From NCBI RefSeq assembly GCF_000226115.1, contig NC_016457.1, positions 6,944,001-7,008,000 on the forward strand: a stretch of DNA of 64,000 nt, given 5' to 3'. The stretch is from Thermothielavioides terrestris NRRL 8126 (lineage: Eukaryota; Ascomycota; Sordariomycetes; Sordariales; Chaetomiaceae). Positions 57,001 to 64,000 of this stretch are shown here, piece after piece (the first letter of the stretch is position 1; every line of letters starts with the position of its first letter). Below the pieces are notes generated by a model, which saw only the letters and a list, made by a program, of their open reading frames with translations, was not told the origin of the DNA and made no database searches. Both the position numbers and the translations under genes were made by a program.

Positions 57001-59880
57001 TAGTTGCCTACTCTAAGCACTTGATAGAGCTAGAAACAGCTACCGAATAGGTTTTCAAATACTTAAAGAGCTAGTTCTATAAATTAAATAGTATATCGCA
57101 ATATCCGTAGGTTCAACGGCCTAGGTTAGCCTAATTAGCTCAATAGCGGTAAACGCTCTTAGGAACAATTGTCTTACTATAGGCGTAGATATACACGTTG
57201 GTAGCAAAAACCGTATTAAATGTCTAATAGCACTTATAATAGGTTAGCTTTAAATCGTAAGCTATATAGGTAATATCTAAGTCGTTGGTACTATTGGAAA
57301 CAGATGACTTATAATTAGCCTTAGCTTCGTTATCGGCTTCCAAATCGGATAACATCTTCGAATTAGCGTCGTCGATAAGGTACGCTTAGTCTTAGGCTCG
57401 ATCGTTACACTTAGAATCGTAGTTATTTAAACGGTACTTACTACCTTGATTGTAATCTTAGTTACAACGATCATCGTCGTAGTTTTAATAGTCGTCGCTA
57501 TAGCGATTAGCATATCTAAAGAGCTTTTTATTAGACTTAGTATTGCTAAAAGTAGTAGACTTACTAGTAAGCGAAGACTTCTTCAACTCTAAGAACTTAT
57601 TATAAACTATAGTAACAAATATAGGCTATACTTCTATAATCTTACGTATATAGCGCGCTAAAGTGTACTTCGTCTTAGGCTACAAAAGAAAAGATATAAT
57701 AGTCGAATCTAAACGGTTATAGATAGTGCCTATAGCGTTATACTAGTTTAAATTGTTATAATTGATCTAGCCTACTATATATATAAAACGCAACTTCTTC
57801 TAGAAGAAGTTCATTAGGGCGTCGAGGTTCTCTACGATATACCTAATAGTCAACCGTCCTCGGTTAAACTTGTTAATAGTCACTTAGCGATCTATTGTAA
57901 AACGCTTTACTAATTGATCAAAGACTGTATTTAAGCTAGCTTAGCACTACTATAAGCGCTTCTAAACAGTGACTTCGCCGTTCTACTAAAGTAGGGCTTG
58001 GCTAGTAAGAACTATAGGTAGGAGGTATAGGATTTACTAAGCTATATCGTAGCTAGTGTCAGAGTCCTCTAGAAAAGTTGATAAACGTTAGATAAAGCAA
58101 TAGATATTAGTAAAAATCATATTCTTACTATCTATAACAATGCTTATATCGTCAAAGTCCTTATAATTAGGGTTAAAAGTACTAATATTATTGCGTTTAA
58201 TCTTAAAGGTAGAGATAGATTAGCTACCTCTAGTACTAGTAGTATTATAGGAATACTCCTAGTAACTATAGTTCGGAGGAGGCGGGAAAGGTAGATAGTT
58301 GTTTAAACGGTTGTTTAGATAGCGCCTACCGTCGCTATCGTCTAGGTCGCTTAGGTCGTTTAGATTATAGCCGCTAGCGCTAGGGGGCCGCCTAAGAAGC
58401 GACGTAGCCTAGCGTTAATTATCCTAAGGCGGCTCGCCTTAGCAAGGGTTGCTCTAAGGCGACTTTGCCTAAGGTAGGTCGCTATAAGGCGATGCGGCCT
58501 AGCGCTAACCGCCTAAATATAAATTGTTAGGGTATATAATATAAGCTAGACGTACTAGCAGTATATCTATAGCTAGGTTATAGGCTATACCGATACCAAC
58601 GTCTTCTAAAGGGATAGGAAAGGCGGTCTATATACAAAGTTGAGTAGGCTAGACTAAAGGAGGTACGTAGAGGCTCTCTATTAAAGAGGCTACTATTACT
58701 ACTAAACGATAGCTCTAAATAGAAAAGGCGTATAGCTATAGCTCTATAGTCGATATAGAAGTAGCTAGCGAAGGCTCCTTAGCTAATATAGGATTAGCCA
58801 ATCGATCCTTAGTAGCTAGCTAGATAATAGCGTTATTGATCTTATTTAACCAATTATCAATATATTATATATACTAAGCGAAGAGCTTATCCTAGTACTA
58901 AACTTATTAGGCGATTTCTCTAGTTTAGGTAATAGCTACTTTAAGTTGATTTATAAACCCTAGTAGGTCCTTAAAGCGATCGCAAAAGCTTATTAACCTA
59001 TCGAATATAGGTCGAATCTTAACGACATTAGCTTAAAGTTAATTGACTATAGCGATAATATCCTCGAACAAAGTAGTATATTCGCCAATGGTCTAGTCAA
59101 GCTACTTGACGAAAGGTCGATTAGTGCCGACCTTGATGTACTCTAGGAGGTTTAGAATATCTTTAGCTTCCTTAGAGTCGCTCTAGACGTCTTTAAAGAA
59201 TAGCTCATTGCCTAGTTGTATATCGTTGTAATTATTTTAGCTAATGTCGTAATAAGTAGAATCCCTTAGAACTAGCAGCTCTAGAGCTAGAGAAATAAAT
59301 CCCTTGTATAAGGTATATATCATCTCCTTAATCTTCTTAGACAGAGCGGCATTATACTTAGAGAGTTGCTTAGCTAGCGAGGAGGCGCGAAAACAAATAT
59401 TATAGCTATGATTAGCTATCTTGACTATCGCCTTAGTTTAAACTAGGGAAGTCGGGTTAAATAGGTGTATTATTGATATATTAATAGTTGATAAAGGCCT
59501 AATAAAAGGTTCGTCGTTGGGCTAGAGAAAAGGGCGTTCCAATCGCTATCGGCCGTCGCTACTATACGAAAAGAACTAGATAGTTAATCAGCTACTGCTA
59601 TCGACGACTAGGATCGCTACTATATAGACTAATCGATCGATAGCTAAAGATCGCAATCGCTATTAGTAGAACCGCTATACGATCAAGGCTCTTCGACTAA
59701 ACTATCATTCAAAGTGGATTAGATACCTTCAACGCTATCGACCTCGTTAAGTCGCTATACGAAGAAAGCGGGGGTTTAACTAGCTACTGCTATTAGCAAA
59801 GCTACTATATAGACTAGTCGATTAATAACGAAAAGGAAGAAAATGATCAAGTTAATAATCTTATAGTCGTAGCTACTACT

Positions 59881-60129
59881 TGATATAGAGAAGTGCTATA
59901 GATACGTAGAATAATAAGATGTAGATTAATGATAATAGTAGATCGAAGATCTGGGCGGTAGTATACTAAGAAATATATGTCTATAGGGCAGAACACATAT
60001 ATGCACACCGCCTGCCCAAATAGGCCTAGCGCTACAAAGTCTACAACGTAGGGCGCAGGGCACCCTATCTAATCTATATACACAGACATATGGGTTATAT
60101 AACCCCCCTATTCCTCCTACCCTATATCA
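59881..60129 (-). repeat. LTR (5' LTR relative to the coding strand)
   Basis: 249 bp, TG...CA ends, followed by ATTAT at 60130-60134. Confidence 0.9.
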
Positions 60130-60134
60130 ATTAT

Positions 60135-63100
60135 CTTCTTCCTCCTCTTCTTCTTCTACGAAAGAGGCTATTTCTAAGCTATCTACCGCCTATTGTTCTA
60201 TTATCTCCTCTATATATCTAAGTTCTACCTCTTCTAGTTCCAATAGGTAATTCGAGGGTGTATAATAAGCTAAGGCGTTAACGAGGGAATTATATAGTAG
60301 ATAAATAGACTAGGTGCTTAAAGAAGCTAGTATACTATTAAACGTTAGCTATAGTGCCCTAGCAATGTAAAAAGAATATACTATCCTGTTAAGCGTCTTA
60401 TTAAGCGCCTTGCTAGGCGTTTCGAACTAGGCTATTATTAAAGCTAGCTAGTTCTGCTTTCTTCTTAAAGAAGCCTTTTATTATATTATAAAACGTAGGA
60501 ATTAGGTGCTATAGGAACTTATTGTTGTAAAACTATATATTAGGAAGCTAATAAATATCGTAAACCCTCCTACTCTCTATATAGAGAGATTGGCTAACTT
60601 AATAGAGAGCCGCTATTATATCCTTCTAGCCTAATAGGCAATGTTAGCGAGTAAAGGTTTTAACGAAGTTGTTAATAATATTTAAAGGCTCTTTGCTATA
60701 TAGTTTAGATAGTGGCGACGAAGAGCATATTAGTATAACAGTCTCCTATAGGATAATGGTACTAGCAATAGAGGGAAGTGTCTTCGAGGTAGGTAGCGAT
60801 AGTAAGGTTAGCTTCATTGTATTGATCGTTGCCGTTATATTCGAGGCTACTATAGGCTATTGTTAAGCTTTAGGATATAGCTAAGGCACGCTATATAGCT
60901 ATAGAGCTAGCGCTATTTAGTTCTAATCGTCTATATTGCTTATAATATTGAACTATAGGTTAAAGAGGATTTCTACGCCTTGTATACGCTTGATAACCTT
61001 GCTATTTGAACCTACTGCAATGCCCTAATTGGCCTTAGCCTATATAGAGCTAAACTACTTTTTAATTAGGGCGCCTAGTAGGCTATTAATAGTAGCCTTA
61101 CCTCGTTCGATCTAGTTCGCCTACTTGCCTATCTCCTAAATAGTGATAAGAAGGTGGGTATTATCACTATTCGCCTAGTAATAGAACTAGAGCTATATAT
61201 CTATATCTTTATAGTAGTTGCGGTAGTATATATCTAGGCTATAACGCCATTTCTTGCTCAGTTGATAGAAATACGCCTTATCTAGCTCCTAGGCGTTATA
61301 TACTCGTACCTCGTTTAGCATTGTATTTATAAGCGTCTTATATATTGCCGTCGATCTCCTATTCTAGCTAATAGGCGTAGCTAGTATAGTAGGGCGTATA
61401 GATCAACTAGTAGTATTAGCTAGTACTAGGGCGTTGTAATCGAATAGCTAGCAAGTAGGTATAGGCGTAGGAGGTAAGGGCGTAGAAGCTGCTAAGGATC
61501 TCGTCTATAATAGTTTAGTAAGTTTAAATTTATACTCGATATTAATAGAATAGTCCTTTGCTAGTTGGCTTAGCAACGCCTTTATTAGCTAATTAGTGGC
61601 AAGGAATATTAGGTACGCTAGTAGGTGATCTACTCTCCTAGAATTCGATTAAACCTTTAAGTTGGCCCTTAGACTAAGGTAGGCTATAGCACTAGCTATA
61701 ATAGTAGTATATATAAGTTCTATATCGATTCTACTTCGTTGAACATTGTTAACTACTTCGTTATATAGGTTGTATATAGTATCTTAGATCTTTAGCTTTA
61801 AATCGTTGCTAATCTTCGTTTCGTCGACTTCGCTTTATTTAATATATTCTATAGCAACTTTATAGCGATAGTTCCACTTTTATAGGAGTAGTAGCGATGT
61901 TCGAAGACCTTAATAAAAAGGGGTAAGAAAGAACCTAATAATATAAGCGATATTGACGATAATAGTACTAGGTAAAGTAGATCTATTAGGGAGTATATTA
62001 CTTCGATAGTAAAGCGATTATAGGATATAAGTTAACAGTATAATATCTAGTATAGGTAAACGAGAGTAGCCTCTAGTTTAAGCTTATAATTATATTAGCG
62101 ATAGCTAGATATCTAGCGATTAAGAATATATTAGTAGTAGCAATAAAGCGAATATATTAAATATATCGATATTAGTATCCTCCTTTTATAAACGACCTTA
62201 GGAACGCTCTATAATATCGATACTAGTATCCTCCTCTTATAAGTAGCCTTAGGTATACTCTATAGTATTAGAACCTTCCTTTAAGTTAGATATCTTGATT
62301 GGTTTAGGTGGTAGCGGCTTAGAACACTATACTTAACGATCTAGTCGACCCTAGGATATAGAACGCGATTTTAAATATACTAGGGGCTTTGAACAAGAGC
62401 TAAATTTCGATTAAAGGTATAAGCGATTAGCGGGTACGTTTGTTTTATAAGACTTCGACGTATTATATATCTATCGACGTTGGATCAGTGGTTTAGGCGC
62501 CAAGGGTTTAGCTAGAGCGGTAGTAGGGGTAGTAGTAGGAGCTTTAGCGGCTAGGGCAATAGTAGGAGCTTTGGTAACGGCGGTAGTAGCGGCTTTAGCG
62601 GTATAGTACGATACAATCCTAATCCGCTTATTGTCGATAGACGTTGCTATAGCTAGAGCTTTGGCGGTAGTAGCTTCGGTGGTATAGCGTAATACGATCC
62701 TAATCCGTTTATTGCCGATAGGCGTTGCTATAGCTAGGGCTTCGGCGATAGTGGCTTTAGCGGTATAGCGTAATACGACCTTGATCCGCCTAGCGGCTTT
62801 AGGTGGGTCGGGAGGTTTAGGAGCTTCGCGAGCTAGGTGGGCACTATAGCGAGAAGGATCTAGTGCCTTACTTCCTTACATAGGCGTACGACTACGCTTC
62901 GAAGGCGCTATCGAGAATTGTACTAGGCTACGAAGAGGGTAGGAGCGATGTATTATACGTAGTAGATCGCTAGGGCGCCTAAGAATAGAGGTAGGAGGTC
63001 GTATAATAGGCTTAGCAACGCTAGGCTAGCTAGGAGGCATCGAGGGTATAATACTAAGAACTATATAGTGGCGCCTTCGTTAGTGGCTCTAGCAATATAT

Positions 63101-63227
63101 CTATAGCTTTAGGAAGCCTAGGAGATGGCGGTAAGCCTACAAGATGCCTAGAAAGGCTAGGAATAAGTCGGTAGCTAGGATTTAGGGGTATTGCTGGCAC
63201 GCTATACCCCTGATTCGATTGAACGGC
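60135..63227 (-). other. Unidentified RIP-degraded arm of the outer element
   Basis: The minus strand retains long, stop-dotted stretches with protein-like texture, e.g. NEVRVYNA*ELDKAYFYQL (about 61240-61320), IDIELIYTTIIASAIAYLSL (about 61670-61735) and LGALIKK-x-FSSI (about 61040-61080). A repeat-rich N-terminal part (62.5-62.8 kb) precedes them. I cannot match this to a known transposase, reverse transcriptase or cargo family. It could be a second gene of the TIR element or a separate decayed insertion. Confidence 0.4.
62520..62800. repeat. 81-bp tandem repeat (27-residue periodicity)
   Basis: GCTTTAGCGGTATAG...CTATAGCTAG...GGTAGT recurs every 81 bp, two and a half times (about 62592-62795). 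On the minus strand it reads KRIRIV-x-YTAKA ... ALAIAT, a basic/Ala/Thr repeat. The multiple-of-three period suggests it was once coding. Confidence 0.65.
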
Positions 63228-63426
63228 TGCTAACTAAGCTAGAATATACTATAGAGCTTCAACGAGTATATAAAAACACTAGAAAATGGCGATTTAGGCC
63301 GTTTTTTGCAGTATCTATAGCTTCAATATTGATGGCACTGATGGCAGTGTGTTGTATACTGCTGTCAAATTGGGTGTGCGGTGCAGCCATTTGGACCCAC
63401 TTTGACCTGGTGTTTGAGAACCACAA
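63228..63426 (-). repeat. Right terminal inverted repeat
   Basis: Mirror copy of 50207-50397, ending GGTGTTTGAGAACCACAA. The base pair TG/CA at the extreme end reads TA in the left copy, one RIP-type difference. Confidence 0.85.
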
Positions 63427-64000
63427 TGGCTCCGTTGCCCCCAACATAAATAAACATTAAAACAGGGGGGTCCGCCCTGAATGAATCGCCGCTCGGAGAT
63501 AATCAGTGCACTGATAAACTGACTTCTGACCGGGAAGGAATTAACAAAACGGGGCGTCCTCAGCAAGGAAGTTATTGAACCGCAACATCCCTCAGCTGTG
63601 TTGAGCTGTGTTGCTAAAGGCAACACAGCAGGTGCACCATGCCAATTGTCGCCAGACCAGTACCGGATGCCGTAGGAGAGATGCTGGATCCCGCACAGCA
63701 CCGAGTTGGGACACTCTTCCCTTCTTCTCAAAGTAAGGGAAGACGGCTTCGCCCAGCCATTGGCGCAGTTTGGGAATGTCCGTGAACAGCTGGGATGGAA
63801 AGTCGTGATGCCGTCGACAGTAGGGGGTGGAGTCGAGATAGTTCGTCCTACCTTCCACCGGGAGACTCTCGATCCAAGCATCGTCCGCCAGCGTCGACAG
63901 CCGTGCAATCCGTGTCCTTGATCCCGCCCTCATCGAGGTCAGGCGCGGCGGGTATCCTGCTAATACCTACCTAGGTAGGCAGAAGACTGACACACGGTTA
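63427..64000 (-). other. Normal-composition flank with a possible partial minus-strand gene
   Basis: Outside the TIR the sequence returns to normal GC. Two overlapping minus-strand frames look protein-like: WIESLPVEGRTNYLDSTPYC and FPSQLFTDIPKLRQWLGEAV (63592-63933), then, in another frame, NSVLCGIQHLSYGIRYWSGD (about 63640-63700). A frameshift or short intron between them would join them. I do not recognise the family. TACCTACCTAGGTAGG, a partial palindrome, lies at about 63964. Confidence 0.3.

Larger units (their letters stand above)
51884..60129 (-). mobile_element. Full-length RIP-mutated Ty3/gypsy element with 249-bp LTRs
   Basis: LTRs 51884-52132 and 59881-60129 are both 249 bp, start TGATATAGAG and end CTATATCA, and are flanked by the exact 5-bp duplication ATTAT (51879-51883 and 60130-60134). 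LTR differences are almost all transitions. Minus-strand order: gag region about 57-59.8 kb, protease-type region about 56-57 kb, RT about 54.6-55.3 kb, RNase H about 54.3-54.5 kb and integrase about 52.5-53.7 kb. That is the gypsy order PR-RT-RH-IN. It inserted into the older TIR element, which dates the nesting. Confidence 0.88.
50207..63426. mobile_element. 13.2-kb nested transposon bounded by about 190-bp terminal inverted repeats
   Basis: 50207-50397 and 63228-63426 are near-identical reverse complements. Between them lie a 23-bp tandem array, a decayed Tc1/mariner-type transposase (plus strand), a complete 8246-bp gypsy element (51884-60129) and a 3.1-kb unidentified, RIP-degraded arm. 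Removing the gypsy insertion leaves about 5 kb, long for a Tc1/mariner element, so the right arm may be cargo or a further nested insertion. No clean target duplication is visible at the outer edges. The TIRs themselves are much less RIP-mutated than the interior. Confidence 0.65.

Overview
The window looks like a chromosome segment of a filamentous ascomycete, most likely a Sordariomycete (placement inferred, not searched). The genes have short introns (about 50-150 bp) with GT...AG ends and CTAAC/CTGAC-type branch sites. Coding regions are GC-rich and leaders are C/T-rich. The transposon blocks are AT- and TA-rich and full of stop codons, the signature of repeat-induced point mutation (RIP, C to T at CpA).

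Layout. 1-8867 is a RIP-degraded repeat block built around a minus-strand Ty3/gypsy chromovirus (gag knuckle, RT, RNase H, integrase, chromodomain still traceable). It carries a younger 495-bp TA-flanked insertion and a foreign insert with tRNA-like promoter boxes. A small TIR element follows at 8951-9335. From 10.7 to 50 kb lies a gene-rich core: HP1 (hpo), a 55-aa membrane microprotein, a PNPOx-FNR fusion flavoprotein, NMN adenylyltransferase, a Kch1-type K+ transporter and a histidine phosphatase. Then comes a small accessory island (26.3-32.4 kb), bracketed by inverted copies of one dispersed repeat. It holds a broken APH-type kinase gene, an unknown fungal gene, a minisatellite and a PD-(D/E)XK-nuclease-like gene. 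Housekeeping genes resume with Vps27 and a Doa4-like deubiquitinase (divergent pair), a long-chain acyl-CoA synthetase, a Zn2Cys6 regulator and methionine aminopeptidase 2. A 739-bp TIR element with an internal minisatellite lies between the synthetase and the regulator.

50.2-63.4 kb is one nested transposon: about 190-bp terminal inverted repeats enclose a RIP-killed Tc1/mariner-type transposase and an unidentified minus-strand region. Inside it sits an 8246-bp Ty3/gypsy element with 249-bp LTRs and an exact 5-bp target duplication (ATTAT). The last 570 bp are normal-composition DNA with a possible partial gene.

Functional themes: HP1, a reader of H3K9me-marked DNA, lies 1.4 kb from the RIP/heterochromatin-type block. 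Vps27 (ESCRT-0) and the Doa4-like protease both act in ubiquitin-dependent multivesicular-body sorting and share one intergenic region. All intron positions are hand-derived from reading-frame closure and splice consensus.
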